From positions 95,372 through 159,371 of the forward strand of contig JAUSAW010000009.1 in the NCBI GenBank assembly GCA_030652335.1: DNA of 64,000 bases, given 5' to 3'. The number at the start of each line of letters is the position of its first letter. Positions within the stretch are counted from its first letter, which is position 1. Shown here piece by piece: positions 8,317 to 19,414 of the stretch. Under the pieces are notes generated by a model that had not been told where the DNA came from, searched no databases, and was given only the letters and a program-made list of their open reading frames with translations. The stretch is from Gammaproteobacteria bacterium (GTDB lineage: Bacteria; Pseudomonadota; Gammaproteobacteria; Francisellales; CACEW01). Both the position numbers and the translations under genes were made by a program.

Positions 8317-10122
8317 TTAAAAATACAAACCAAATTTCGCCAATCCTTGCGGCCCTCTACTCATTAGCTGCGCTTTATAGCTTAAATTCATAATATCCGA
8401 ACTTGGAATGCGTAAGGCCGAATGGGTAAAGTAATAAGCCGTTTGATCTACGGTAAATAATTGCTGGTTTTTAAGCAAGTCTGCGGTAGTGGGATCCGAC
8501 AATAAAGGGCCTGAATAGCCTAAGGCAGGCCGAGGTTCGGCGTCTTTTGAAATCATAACAGTAATAATCAAAGCGGCCATATCATTACCAACCTTATCTC
8601 TCACCACAGGCGCTTTATAGGAATGATGAGTGATGCTATCCACCCATTTTTCAGGTAGGCCTAACCATTGCTTTAGTCTTAAATCGACTAAATTAAACTC
8701 GCTATCGATAATGCCCCCGAGCAAGCCTTTGTCATAACCACCGAACATAAGGCTTAAGGCATTAAAAGGATCAGGACAGATTGCTTCTAAATGTAGCTTT
8801 TGGGCTTCTAAATCTGCCGGAAAGGCCACCTCATGCGTACTGCTAGGATGTAAGGTAATCCAGCGTCGATAAAAATTTTCTCTATAGTGAGGGTTCTTTA
8901 GTAATTCGCTAAAGGGCGTACCAAACATATTGGCAATGTTATAAACGCTTTTAACATGGTCGGCGATAGTAAAGTCATCAAACCAGTTGATAATTAAGGC
9001 AATAGAGGCGATTAAAATGCCGCCCGAGGGGTCATCGAGCTTTTGTTTTAAATCGGGATCATTTTTATCGACTGGCCCCAAAATATTGTCATGTTCGCTG
9101 TAAAAAGCGGTTACTTTCTTCAAACTCTTATGCGCATTGGGAAAACGATAATCCTTACTAAAATCTTGATTCATAGCAGGGTCAGAAAAAGAATTATCCG
9201 GCACCGCCGCTTCCCACATAACGACATGATCGATGGCTTGATTGAATTCTGCTGCTTGACCTAAATTTTCTAATGCATTTAATAAGACCTGATTACCCAG
9301 ACTATGAGCCATAAGATTAATAGCAATTTTATTCGCTAGCAGCTGCTTTAATACACCTAGCAGATGAGTCGATGCCCCAAAGGCTTCTTTTACTGCCAAA
9401 ACATAATCGAGTATCGAAGGGGGATGCCCATCCCACATAATGCCGATAATGCGGGTATAGCGGCTATAATCCTTGCCATCAAAACCCGCGGCCACATTTA
9501 GGTTGTGCTCCATGCAAACGAACCAATCATAGGCCCCGCTACCGTTTAGGTTAGAGTCCTCTCGATAAAGGCTATAGCTAAGATTCTGATGATTGAGGAC
9601 CGAGCTGAGCCCATAAGCTCCAACTGGCACATCAAAGCCATGAATAAATAGAGTCGCATTATTGCCATTGGCTTCTAAATACGCCAATTGTTCTGAGCTT
9701 AAGGCGGGATTTTTGGCATGGGCTCGGCAATCTATCACTATTGCCGGGGGTAATAGGGTTATTTCGATTCGATTAGTATGGTTTTGCCAGTCCGAAGCCT
9801 GAATGAGCAATGGGCCTGAAACAGGTTGACCGTTTAAGGTTACTATATTAACGGCCTGCTGACCATATGGAGTGTGAGGCCCTGGAATAAGGTAAAACTG
9901 AAAGGTTCCCGTTGTGGGTAAATGAGTGCTATCGATCTCGATAGCCGCATTGCTAATAGTCAAATGTAATGGGGCCTGGTTATCGATAACAATATAAGCC
10001 TGCAAACTATGGATCCAGTCTTGCCATAGGGATAGAGCCGGATTTTGCTGGCTAAGCGCATCGCTAAGGTGAAGAATGACAGTAGTCTGATTATTTTTCA
10101 TCAGGAGCGGCTGATTATGCAT
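8317..10122 (-). CDS. Large alpha/beta-hydrolase-fold protein
   Basis: A 601-residue protein with no signal peptide. The first 140 residues look like a beta-rich domain. An alpha/beta hydrolase domain follows: a strand ending in LFIHGFD (oxyanion region, about 158-164) and a nucleophile elbow MAHSLGN with Ser274 as the likely nucleophile. A Ser-x-x-His near FYSEHDN is a possible later member of the site. The N-terminal half recalls DUF900-type hydrolases. The substrate is unknown; lipase or esterase activity is possible. Start ATG has AAGGA six bases upstream. The gene is transcribed divergently from the K+ channel gene. Confidence 0.6.
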   Translation of the reverse strand: MHNQPLLMKNNQTTVILHLSDALSQQNPALSLWQDWIHSLQAYIVIDNQAPLHLTISNAAIEIDSTHLPTTGTFQFYLIPGPHTPYGQQAVNIVTLNGQPVSGPLLIQASDWQNHTNRIEITLLPPAIVIDCRAHAKNPALSSEQLAYLEANGNNATLFIHGFDVPVGAYGLSSVLNHQNLSYSLYREDSNLNGSGAYDWFVCMEHNLNVAAGFDGKDYSRYTRIIGIMWDGHPPSILDYVLAVKEAFGASTHLLGVLKQLLANKIAINLMAHSLGNQVLLNALENLGQAAEFNQAIDHVVMWEAAVPDNSFSDPAMNQDFSKDYRFPNAHKSLKKVTAFYSEHDNILGPVDKNDPDLKQKLDDPSGGILIASIALIINWFDDFTIADHVKSVYNIANMFGTPFSELLKNPHYRENFYRRWITLHPSSTHEVAFPADLEAQKLHLEAICPDPFNALSLMFGGYDKGLLGGIIDSEFNLVDLRLKQWLGLPEKWVDSITHHSYKAPVVRDKVGNDMAALIITVMISKDAEPRPALGYSGPLLSDPTTADLLKNQQLFTVDQTAYYFTHSALRIPSSDIMNLSYKAQLMSRGPQGLAKFGLYF

Positions 10123-10197
10123 AAATAATCCTTAAATTGTATTTTTTATAATATACTTACCAGAATTAAGTCGAAATACTTTTCGGAGAGCCCAAGC

Positions 10198-11325
10198 TTG
10201 AAACGATTGTTACACAGAAACCCTATGCCTGTAATAATTTCTTTTTTAATTATTATAAACGGCATCGTCAATATTGCTTTGGGTATCTCTTCCATGCTTA
10301 AGCTGCATACCGGCATGGAGATTAAATATTATTTTCATTATTTCGAAATGGTGCCATCCTTACAAGTGAGCAGCATCCTGTCGATTGCTCTCGGCGCCAT
10401 GCTCGTTATGATTGGCATCGGCCTATTTGAGCGTAAACGTTCGGCCTGGCGCGGTGCTTTTTTAGTATTGGCCTTAATGATACTCAATAGTGTATATCCG
10501 CATTTAACGGTTTCAACCTTTATGCTATCGATTATATTTGGCATCCTGCTCTTACTATTTAATCATGAGTTTTATGTAATAAATCATAAGCCATTGCCTT
10601 ATAATCAGGTCATTGCCATATTTTCATTTATGCTGGCCATTAGCTATGGTGTCATTGGCAGTTATTTAATGCGGGACCAATTTAATAATATTCACGATTG
10701 GCTCGATGCTTTTTATTACACCATGGAAACGCTCACCACGGTGGGTTATGGTGATGTGCTGCCTATCACAGACAATGCCAAGATTTTTGTTTGCTCATTA
10801 TTGATTATAGGAGTCGGCTCATTTGTGGCGACTATAACCATGTTATTTGGGCCTTTTATGGAAAAACGCGTTAAGGGAATGGTGAATTTTATGAATAAAC
10901 TAAGCAATTATAAACAACATGTAGTGATCTGCGGATATAACTCTCTTACGCTTCAGACCGCTAAAACCCTAGTGGCGCAAAATATTAATGTAGTATTTGT
11001 CGTTGAAGAAATAGAGCTGGCCAAACAAATCGAACTGCAGGGCTTTCATTCCTTGGTGGGCGATATTACCAGTTATGACACATTAGATCGCGCGCAATTA
11101 TCCTGCGCCAAAAGCATTATCTGTGGCGATGCGGAAGATTCCACCAATGTGCTAACCGCCATGACGGCTAAAGAATTTAAACCGGGTGATTTTAATTTTA
11201 GCATTATCGCCAGGATCGAGAAGGCCGACAATATTGCCAAAGCTAAAAAAGCCGGGGCAGATAGCGTGATCTCGCCTTCGGTTATTGGCGGCAGATTGAT
11301 AGCAGAAGAAGTCAGAAAATCTTAA
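10198..11325 (+). CDS. Voltage-gated-type potassium channel with RCK/TrkA-N domain
   Basis: Inner-membrane K+ channel. Several transmembrane helices (about 10-30, 55-75, 85-122, 137-157) precede the pore: the pore helix ends in the selectivity filter TVGYGD at 181-186, followed by the last helix (about 195-218). From about 241 a Rossmann-like RCK domain begins with VVICGYNSLT. It is similar in plan to E. coli Kch. I kept the TTG start because GGAG lies about ten bases upstream; an ATG at 10225 is the alternative. A strong terminator follows. Confidence 0.88.
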   Translation: MKRLLHRNPMPVIISFLIIINGIVNIALGISSMLKLHTGMEIKYYFHYFEMVPSLQVSSILSIALGAMLVMIGIGLFERKRSAWRGAFLVLALMILNSVYPHLTVSTFMLSIIFGILLLLFNHEFYVINHKPLPYNQVIAIFSFMLAISYGVIGSYLMRDQFNNIHDWLDAFYYTMETLTTVGYGDVLPITDNAKIFVCSLLIIGVGSFVATITMLFGPFMEKRVKGMVNFMNKLSNYKQHVVICGYNSLTLQTAKTLVAQNINVVFVVEEIELAKQIELQGFHSLVGDITSYDTLDRAQLSCAKSIICGDAEDSTNVLTAMTAKEFKPGDFNFSIIARIEKADNIAKAKKAGADSVISPSVIGGRLIAEEVRKS

Positions 11326-11381
11326 ACAACGGCTACTGTTTAGCTCATTTGATAAATATATGTCATTAACTATGACAAAAC

Positions 11382-11410
11382 AAAAAACCCGCTACTTAGC
11401 GGGTTTTTTT
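11382..11410. terminator. Rho-independent terminator after the K+ channel gene
   Basis: Stem AACCCGCT / AGCGGGTT with an ACTT-type loop, preceded by six A and followed by seven T, so it could stop transcripts from both sides. On the minus strand it would also end groL. Confidence 0.9.
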
Positions 11411-11412
11411 AT

Positions 11413-11450
11413 TTGGATCCCGGGTTCCCCTTTCGGTGCCCGAGGATAAT
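11413..11450. repeat. Dispersed palindromic repeat next to groL
   Basis: TTGGATCCCGGGTTCCCC followed by TTTCGGTGCCCGAGGATAA, the reverse orientation of the repeat at 7236-7280 (CCTGGGGCGCC...CCCGGGATCCA), with variation in the centre. Confidence 0.6.
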
Positions 11451-11483
11451 AATTTTCTAAGCAGCAAGCTGCTAAGAAAATTA

Positions 11484-13142
<1,659 letters not shown>

Positions 13143-13146
13143 CTAA

Positions 13147-13434
13147 TTATTCTACTATGCCCATGATGTCTTCTTCGCGCATCATTAACAGCTCTTCACC
13201 GTCTACTTTTAGTTCGGTGCCAGCGTATTTACCGAAGTATACTGTATCGCCGATCTTGACATCTAATGGACGAACCGTACCGTTTTCTAAAATCTTGCCT
13301 TTACCAACGGCCACTACTTCACCTTTAATAGGCTTTTCAGTAGCGCTGCCTGGCAACACGATGCCGCCGGCTGTGGTGGTTTCTTCTTCTGCACGACGAA
13401 CTAAGACGCGGTCATGTAAGGGACGAATTTTCAT
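13147..13434 (-). CDS. groS: Co-chaperonin GroES
   Basis: 10-kDa heptameric lid for GroEL, 95 residues, starting [14 protein letters not shown] with the mobile loop [14 protein letters not shown] at about 18-31. The start codon has GAAGGAG upstream. First gene of groES-groEL; the promoter and CIRCE element lie directly upstream. Confidence 0.98.
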   Translation of the reverse strand: MKIRPLHDRVLVRRAEEETTTAGGIVLPGSATEKPIKGEVVAVGKGKILENGTVRPLDVKIGDTVYFGKYAGTELKVDGEELLMMREEDIMGIVE

Positions 13435-13493
13435 CTGGAATACTCCTTCAAAATCTGTGATGGCTAAGTTCTAATTAAAACTAAAAACTTAAA

Positions 13494-13520
13494 TTAGCAC
13501 TCTCTAGCTGAGAGTGCTAA
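13494..13520 (-). promoter_or_regulatory. CIRCE operator of groESL
   Basis: A perfect match to the CIRCE consensus: TTAGCACTC, nine bases, GAGTGCTAA. In other bacteria this is bound by the HrcA repressor, which is inactivated on heat shock. It sits just downstream of the -10 box, in the start-site region of the groES transcript. hrcA itself is not in the window. Confidence 0.95.
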
Positions 13521-13522
13521 CA

Positions 13523-13550
13523 ATGATATCGATTGAATGAAAACTGTCAA
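13523..13550 (-). promoter_or_regulatory. Sigma-70-type promoter of groESL
   Basis: On the minus strand, -35 TTGACA (13545-13550), 16-bp spacer, -10 TATCAT (13523-13528), immediately upstream of the CIRCE element. It fits HrcA-controlled housekeeping transcription; I see no CCCCAT-type -10 for sigma-32. Confidence 0.75.
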
Positions 13551-13598
13551 GGAGTCACTGCTAAATAATATTACTCATTGAATAGCGTGCTACTTTCT

Positions 13599-14765
13599 TT
13601 ATATAGGGCTTGCTGCCGGAGTACTTTCGCCAGCGTAGCGAGGGCTGAACCAAGCAAAACAACAATTGCTTGCCTCGACATTTGGTGCTGCGGCCCTATC
13701 AGCTACTGGAGTAATAAGCTCACCAGCTTGCATATTAAGCGAAATACTAGAAGAAGCCGCTTGATCATCCGCTTTAACAACGCAAATTCGTTCAGGAGTC
13801 GTGTCTACTCTCATGTCTAAATAAACTGTATCGGTAAAATCAGTCTCCGCGCACATACTATGGAATGCCGTTTTAGTACCCTGGTTTTTTGGGGTACATG
13901 GCGCGGCTGATTTAGCAACGGTGCTTTCTGTTATGGGCGGTAAATTTATGGCACGAATTACTGTTGATTCAGCTGCGGCTGATGCTCTACGCGAAATAGG
14001 TGTAGATAGCTTCATAGAAAAGGGCGAATCAGATAAAGCGCTACCCGATCTCTCAGCGACTGTACTTTCGGTTACACTCGGACTAGGGTTGCAAACAAAA
14101 GGGCTTTCACTAACTGTATAAGGTGAAAGTGAAACAGCGCCTGCACCAGCTGCTACAGGCTTACTATCTACTTTATTTTTTTTAGGCTTCACAAGAAGGG
14201 CAAAACTATCACCACTGTCTAAAAATTTACAGAATTTTTCTGCGCTAGCCTCGATAGACGCAGAGTCAGAGGCTTCTTTTAATAGCCTGTCATTGAGGGC
14301 TTTAACGGCTGGTTTAAAACACCTATCATAAAATTTACTCGTGCCTGTATGCATAATGATTTCAGCGCCTGGATATTTCTTATGGATATCATATAAGTTT
14401 GCAGCCATCCACTCTACAGATGGAATTTCGCCACTAGCACCAAGATTAGCTTCAAGCACAAGGTGAGTAATCATCGACTCATTAAGAAGTTCAGGATTGG
14501 CTTTAAGTAATGGATCTACAGAGGATTGATTCGCATGCAACTGCTTAAAAGCTTCATTCACCTTAGTTATCATAAATCTAGGCGTATCAGATTTAAATAG
14601 GCCATCAATTTCTGTAATATCTTCATAACTCTTTACTTCAGAAAGATTATCATTCATGCCGACGCAAAGAGTAGCTATAGCAGCTTCCGGGTTTTGTCTA
14701 AGAAAGGTTCTCTTAAGAGTTTCGGGACTCTTATGAGCAACAATTAAACAACATACATCTGTCAT
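13599..14765 (-). CDS. Putative secreted effector, paralogue of the upstream gene
   Basis: A 388-residue protein of unknown function. The N-terminal 200 residues form a folded alpha/beta-like region. After about 205 it is low-complexity (Ser, Thr, Ala, Pro) with the tetrapeptide ESTV three times. The C-terminus has a Cys-Cys-Phe-Ala-Trp-Phe patch near the end, a possible lipidation site. The segment EANLGASGEIPSVEW...KYPGAEIIM is alignable with the neighbour's DGNLQLPGDCPMPED...QFPNAKIFL, so the two are probably paralogues. It lies 39 bp behind that gene and likely shares its PmrA-type promoter. Effector status is inference from context and tail. Confidence 0.6.
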   Translation of the reverse strand: MTDVCCLIVAHKSPETLKRTFLRQNPEAAIATLCVGMNDNLSEVKSYEDITEIDGLFKSDTPRFMITKVNEAFKQLHANQSSVDPLLKANPELLNESMITHLVLEANLGASGEIPSVEWMAANLYDIHKKYPGAEIIMHTGTSKFYDRCFKPAVKALNDRLLKEASDSASIEASAEKFCKFLDSGDSFALLVKPKKNKVDSKPVAAGAGAVSLSPYTVSESPFVCNPSPSVTESTVAERSGSALSDSPFSMKLSTPISRRASAAAESTVIRAINLPPITESTVAKSAAPCTPKNQGTKTAFHSMCAETDFTDTVYLDMRVDTTPERICVVKADDQAASSSISLNMQAGELITPVADRAAAPNVEASNCCFAWFSPRYAGESTPAASPI

Positions 14766-14804
14766 AATGAAATCCTTTTCATTGTCTAAAATTAATTCTA
14801 TAAA

Positions 14805-16058
14805 CTAACTATCTGATGGTGAATACGTGCTTTCACGCTCATTATTGGCTACACGATTACTACGCCTATTAAAGAAGCAACCACAAAATCCATTTGATTG
14901 TGGAACCGTTGCAACAACCTTAGGTTTTTCCTCCAGTTTAGAGAGAACAGCGCTACTACTATCCAGGGTCGAACGATCAGCATCATCAACTATTCTCCCC
15001 CTCACGACTCTTGCACCAGCACCTGCCATTGCATTATCGGATGACATGGTTGCCCCCGCTCCCGTACTAGCACCCAGCTGAGATCCAAGCTCTAAAGTGC
15101 TACTAGCTCTAGCACCTGAACCAGCACACGTTTCTGCCCAGGCCAAACGTTTTGTAGCGCCCTTAGGAATAGCTCCTTTAGGAATAGCTCCCTCATCAGC
15201 CATCTCGTTGGTAGCTGTTGAATGCATCGCGCTAGCCCTGCTAGAAAGCTTTGGCAAAGGAGGTAAGCGAAAAAATGGCATCATTTCCATGATTATCTGA
15301 GCTTTATCGACGTAGCGCACCCTATCTTTTTGCTGTGATGGCAGAGCCTTAAAAAGATCTTCATAGACCACAGATAAATATCGATGAGTGGTGGTTCCAC
15401 CTTTATTTTTTACAGCAGTGCTTGCGTTAGCGGAAAACAGGAAAATCTTAGCATTAGGAAATTGCGTCAAAAGAAAGTCGAGATTGGCTTTTAAATCTTC
15501 GGGCATGGGGCAATCGCCTGGCAACTGTAAATTACCATCCATAAATATAGCTTTTACCTTTAACCGGCCATCATCATCGATCTCATGACCTTTACAAACT
15601 TGATTAATGGTGCTTTGAAAGACAGTCGGATAATATCCAGGTGTATTCAAATAAGATGGATTAGCCGAAATTACCGAGCCTTCGCTTGCTAAAGGAAGCC
15701 CTAAAGTTTCTTTAATAATAGGATCGATGGCCGATACCTCGCAATATTTTACGCTATATTCCGCCTCACGAAACAGTCGATCTGGCATTATTCCGATACC
15801 ACTCACTTTCCTAGTCGGGCTTTTAATATTGTGTAGAATCATAAAGGCAATCGATCCCGGGCTCGCTTTTTCAACGTCATACTTTGGAGTTGCCATTCGT
15901 GTTGGCGTCGCCGTTGAAGATCGCGGCAAAAAATCCCTGCCTAAGCTAGATGAGCTTGCCACTGTTATAGCTAATTCTTCAGGCTGTGAAATAACAGGGG
16001 ATAAACTCCCTTCATCTCCTGTGGGAACGCTACCGGGTAAAATACTAGGGCCTGGCAT
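14805..16058 (-). CDS. Putative secreted effector under PmrA-type promoter
   Basis: About 417 residues, no recognised family. The N-terminus (1-60) is Ser/Pro/Thr-rich and probably disordered. A folded core runs from about 65 to 270, and a low-complexity tail contains a tandem GAIPKGAIPKGATK repeat and a terminal Cys-rich GFCGCFF patch. I placed the start at the fourth codon of the longest frame (MPGPS...), because AAGGA is then eight bases upstream. First gene of a two-gene operon with its paralogue downstream. The promoter carries two TTAA half-sites 11 bp apart. Effector role is inferred. Confidence 0.6.
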   Translation of the reverse strand: MPGPSILPGSVPTGDEGSLSPVISQPEELAITVASSSSLGRDFLPRSSTATPTRMATPKYDVEKASPGSIAFMILHNIKSPTRKVSGIGIMPDRLFREAEYSVKYCEVSAIDPIIKETLGLPLASEGSVISANPSYLNTPGYYPTVFQSTINQVCKGHEIDDDGRLKVKAIFMDGNLQLPGDCPMPEDLKANLDFLLTQFPNAKIFLFSANASTAVKNKGGTTTHRYLSVVYEDLFKALPSQQKDRVRYVDKAQIIMEMMPFFRLPPLPKLSSRASAMHSTATNEMADEGAIPKGAIPKGATKRLAWAETCAGSGARASSTLELGSQLGASTGAGATMSSDNAMAGAGARVVRGRIVDDADRSTLDSSSAVLSKLEEKPKVVATVPQSNGFCGCFFNRRSNRVANNERESTYSPSDS

Positions 16059-16108
16059 TATGAACATCCTTATTCATAGTCATTGGTAAAATCCTCTTTC
16101 TAAGCAGC

Positions 16109-16140
16109 ATTGTACCTAGCCAAGCTTAAGGTTTTATTAA
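16109..16140 (-). promoter_or_regulatory. PmrA-type promoter of the effector operon
   Basis: Minus strand: TTAA (16137-16140), seven bases, TTAA (16126-16129), eleven bases, -10 TACAAT (16109-16114). The same layout recurs at 58870-58901, 26609-26640 and, on the plus strand, 55624-55655. It resembles the tandem cTTAA site of Legionella/Coxiella PmrA, placed where a response regulator replaces the -35 box. Confidence 0.75.
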
Positions 16141-16198
16141 ATGATTGATTAAATTGCAAATAAAATTCGCTTATTTAATAGGAAAATACATCCCATTA

Positions 16199-17062
16199 CT
16201 AACTAAAACCGAGCTGCATCACTATGCCAATCCATATCGCCAGCCCTACCCAATGATTATCGCTAAACGCTTTAGTATAAGCTATGGAATTATGCTTGTT
16301 TATAAGCCGATGCTGAAAGATAAATAAAAGAGCACAAACTAATAAGGAAAGATAGTAACTGGGGCCAAAGCCTAAGATCCAGCCTACGGCAAGTAATCCT
16401 GCCAATGTTAAGCATTGGAATCCTATAATACATTGCTGCGCATTTTTTCCAAACAGAACAGCCGTCGAGCGTATGCCAATCTTAGTATCATCTTCTCGAT
16501 CTGCTAAGGCATAAATCGTGTCATAACTAAGGGTCCAGACTAGCGCAATGCCAAGAAAAGCCCAGGCAATCGCCGGAACACGGCTTTGAATGGCAGCAAA
16601 GGCCATAATAATACCAAAGTTATAAGCCACACCTAAAACAGCCTGCGGCCAATACGTAAAGCGTTTAGCAAATGGATAGAAAATGGCTAATGCTAAAGCA
16701 CAGAACGATAGCATTATGGTCAAAGGATTTAATAAGCATACCAAACCAAAAGCAATAAGGCTTAGTACCGCTGCCACTAAAAAGGCTTGTTTTAAGGTAA
16801 GTTTACCGCTTGTTATAGGGCGCATTTTAGTGCGTTCCACTAGGCAATCTAGCTTATAATCGGCCATATCATTAACCACGCCACCAACCGAGCGCATTAA
16901 TAGTATGCCCAGCGTGAATATCACTAAAATTTTAAGTGGAGGCATGCCGCCAGCCGCTATCCATAAGGCCCAATAAGTCGGCCATAGCAGCAATAAAATC
17001 GGTAAGGGCCTATGTAAGCGCAACAGGTGAATATAAGGCAATAATTTTGAAGTCATTTTCAT
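16199..17062 (-). CDS. ubiA: 4-hydroxybenzoate polyprenyltransferase
   Basis: Inner-membrane enzyme attaching the polyprenyl tail to 4-hydroxybenzoate in ubiquinone synthesis. It has 287 residues with about eight membrane helices and the two Asp-rich motifs: NDMADYKLD at about 64-72 and YALADREDD near 180-188. It overlaps the stop of ubiC by ATGA, so the pair is translationally coupled and works in consecutive pathway steps. Confidence 0.95.
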   Translation of the reverse strand: MKMTSKLLPYIHLLRLHRPLPILLLLWPTYWALWIAAGGMPPLKILVIFTLGILLMRSVGGVVNDMADYKLDCLVERTKMRPITSGKLTLKQAFLVAAVLSLIAFGLVCLLNPLTIMLSFCALALAIFYPFAKRFTYWPQAVLGVAYNFGIIMAFAAIQSRVPAIAWAFLGIALVWTLSYDTIYALADREDDTKIGIRSTAVLFGKNAQQCIIGFQCLTLAGLLAVGWILGFGPSYYLSLLVCALLFIFQHRLINKHNSIAYTKAFSDNHWVGLAIWIGIVMQLGFS

Positions 17063-17610
17063 AGCTTAGGCAAATTAGGACTAAAGATTTCAGTCAGTAA
17101 AATAGGCGAGCCTAGCCAGCTAAACACCGATCGACGCGCCCACAATAATGGCTCATTTGTTACGGCCTGACACGCCGCCCCATAGTTTGCATCCTCTTTG
17201 CTAATGAGTCTATAACTAAAATCTGAGCGGATAACATCGGGATTATTAAAAAATAGTGCAGCGCCAATAGGTTGACCTCCTAAGCCTTCCAATTGAGCCT
17301 GATAGCGATAAAAAGTCTGTTCTGGTACCGATAATTTGGCATAGATATGCTTTTTACCCAGGCCTTCATGAAATATTTCTCTAATCCAGGCTTTAGTATT
17401 ATCGGTCTGCAAAGGTTCAAGCTCATCGGCTAATAAAGTTTGCCATTTTTGGGATACGAGCGCTAAATGCCAGTCCGAAAAAGCCTTTTGCAACATCGGG
17501 GTAATGGCATCGGCCTCAATTAACCAATCCTTGAGGTTGGCCGGCATCGCCTGCTTAATGGTATTATTCGAGGGCTGCCAGCCTGCTAACAAGCCTTTTA
17601 ATTCATTCAA
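17059..17610 (-). CDS. ubiC: Chorismate lyase
   Basis: Converts chorismate to 4-hydroxybenzoate and pyruvate, the first committed step of ubiquinone synthesis. It is 183 residues. The pattern W-x-R-x(4)-G (AWIREIFHEG), ...WARRSVF near 155-161 and a conserved Glu near the C-terminus (LLTEIF) fit the family. Its 3' end overlaps ubiA by four bases. It is divergent from rph. Confidence 0.88.
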   Translation of the reverse strand: MNELKGLLAGWQPSNNTIKQAMPANLKDWLIEADAITPMLQKAFSDWHLALVSQKWQTLLADELEPLQTDNTKAWIREIFHEGLGKKHIYAKLSVPEQTFYRYQAQLEGLGGQPIGAALFFNNPDVIRSDFSYRLISKEDANYGAACQAVTNEPLLWARRSVFSWLGSPILLTEIFSPNLPKL

Positions 17611-17684
17611 CTCAATATCTCCATGACAAGCCTAATTGGAAAGCATTATACTAAGCCCTTTAAAATAGACCAACTGGAATAATC

Positions 17685-18440
17685 ATGCGCCCAAGTAAAC
17701 GCCAATTAGATCAACTACGCGACATTAAAATCGAGCGTCATTATACCAAACATGCAGAAGGTTCTGTTTTAGTTAGCTTTGGCGATACTAAAGTGCTATG
17801 CAATGCCAGCTTAGTCGAAGGCGTGCCACGTTTTTTAAAGGGTAAAGGTCAGGCCTGGCTAACAGCGGAATACGGTATGTTGCCCCGCGCTACCAATGAT
17901 CGCACCCAACGCGAAGCGGTATTTGGCAAACAAGGCGGCAGGACCCAGGAAATTCAACGCTTAATCGGCCGCTCTTTACGCTCCGCGGTCAATTTAAGCT
18001 TTTTACCCGAATATACGGTGATGATCGATTGCGATGTGCTCCAAGCCGATGGAGGTACCCGTACCGCCTCTATTACTGGTGCTTGCGTGGCCTTAGCCGA
18101 TTGCTTAACTAAAATGAAAGAGCGTAAATTAATTAAATCTTCGATTAAAATCCCTCATCCGCTTAACCATATGATTGCCTCGGTGTCGGTAGGTATGTAC
18201 AAAGGCCAGGCCGTGCTCGACTTGGATTATGCTGAAGATTCCAATGCCGATACCGATATGAATATCGTCATGAATGAACTCGGCGGTATTATCGAAATTC
18301 AAGGCACAGCCGAAAAAGCCGCCTTCAGCGATACGGACTTACAAAGCATGCTAGCTCTTGGCAAGGCCGGGATTATGGAACTAGTCGAAAAACAAAAACA
18401 AGCGCTAGGTATTCAATCTATAAAAGACCTGGCTTGGTAG
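17685..18440 (+). CDS. rph: Ribonuclease PH
   Basis: Phosphorolytic 3'-5' exoribonuclease that trims tRNA 3' ends. It starts [16 protein letters not shown] and contains the phosphate-binding and active-site segments [25 protein letters not shown] (about 85-100), [18 protein letters not shown] (about 114-131) and [15 protein letters not shown]. The 251-residue length is close to other bacterial RNase PH proteins (about 240). Divergent from ubiCA. Confidence 0.97.
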   Translation: MRPSKRQLDQLRDIKIERHYTKHAEGSVLVSFGDTKVLCNASLVEGVPRFLKGKGQAWLTAEYGMLPRATNDRTQREAVFGKQGGRTQEIQRLIGRSLRSAVNLSFLPEYTVMIDCDVLQADGGTRTASITGACVALADCLTKMKERKLIKSSIKIPHPLNHMIASVSVGMYKGQAVLDLDYAEDSNADTDMNIVMNELGGIIEIQGTAEKAAFSDTDLQSMLALGKAGIMELVEKQKQALGIQSIKDLAW

Positions 18441-18460
18441 AACAATTTGTCATTGTTCAT

Positions 18461-18550
18461 GATGTCATTCTGGACGAGCGCAGCGAAGATCCGGAATCCA
18501 ATTTTTATAATTTTGGATCCCGGGTTCTGCTACGCAGCCCCAGGATAACA
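18461..18550. repeat. Two dispersed repeats in inverted arrangement
   Basis: GATGTCATTCTGGACGAGCG...GGAATCCAA is followed after a few A/T bases by TTGGATCCCGGGTTCTGC...CCCCAGGATAACA. The two halves are members of the same repeat family facing each other between the convergent genes rph and xthA, so the whole can fold into a long imperfect hairpin and may serve as a bidirectional terminator. Confidence 0.65.
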
Positions 18551-18555
18551 AAGGG

Positions 18556-19323
18556 TTAGATTTCGTAGTCCACGATCAAAGGCGCATGATCCGAAAATTT
18601 TTGCCCGCGATAGACTTCAACATGTTTAATACTGTCTCTAAGGTTTTCTGTGACCATCTGGTAATCGATACGCCAGCCGATATTTCTATCCCAGGCATTG
18701 GTCCGCATCGACCACCAGGTATATTGTTCAGGCTCATGATTTAATACCCTAAAAGCATCAACCCAGCCGGCCTTAGTTAATAACATATCCACCCAGGCGC
18801 GCTCTGCTGGCAAACAGCCTGAACTCTTTTGATTGCCTTTGAAGTTTTTAATATCGATTTCTTTATGCACGATATTCCAATCACCGCATAAAATATATTG
18901 CCTGCCTTCCTGGGCCTGCTTACGTAGGATGTCTTCATACTGCTCCATAAAGGCAAATTTAACCCCTTGGCGCTCATCACCACTTGAACCCGACGGCAAA
19001 TATAATGAGGCAATGCTTAGATTGCCAAAATCGGCTTGAATATAACGCCCTTCGGTATCTGCTATGCCAAAACCCAAGCCCTTATGAACCTTATCCGGTT
19101 TAATTCTAGTATAAATAGCCACGCCGCTATAGCCGGGTTTATGGGCATCGAAAAAATAGCGTTGATAATCACTTTGATGAAATTGCTGATCGTCGAGTTG
19201 CGATTCCTGGGCTTTGGTTTCTTGAATACACAATACATCGATATCCTGTTGCCAGGCCCAATCAAAAAAACCTTTTTTAGCCGCCGAACGTATACCGTTA
19301 GCATTAAATGAAACTACTTTCAT
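18556..19323 (-). CDS. xthA: Exodeoxyribonuclease III
   Basis: AP endonuclease and 3'-phosphatase/exonuclease of base-excision repair. The EEP fold is marked by VVSFNANGIRSA at the start, the metal-binding Glu in CIQETKAQ (about 32-39), GYSGVAIYT, the CGDWNIVHKEID motif near 145-156, and the final SDHAPLIVDYEI with the catalytic Asp-His. 255 residues, full length. It converges on rph across a repeat pair. Confidence 0.95.
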   Translation of the reverse strand: MKVVSFNANGIRSAAKKGFFDWAWQQDIDVLCIQETKAQESQLDDQQFHQSDYQRYFFDAHKPGYSGVAIYTRIKPDKVHKGLGFGIADTEGRYIQADFGNLSIASLYLPSGSSGDERQGVKFAFMEQYEDILRKQAQEGRQYILCGDWNIVHKEIDIKNFKGNQKSSGCLPAERAWVDMLLTKAGWVDAFRVLNHEPEQYTWWSMRTNAWDRNIGWRIDYQMVTENLRDSIKHVEVYRGQKFSDHAPLIVDYEI

Positions 19324-19414
19324 AGCATTTCCCCGTGTGCTTAAGTTTACAGGAGTATAAACATTTCCTTACAATGACTCTAGACGTCATTTTGATTACT
19401 AGGAGGTATTTATT

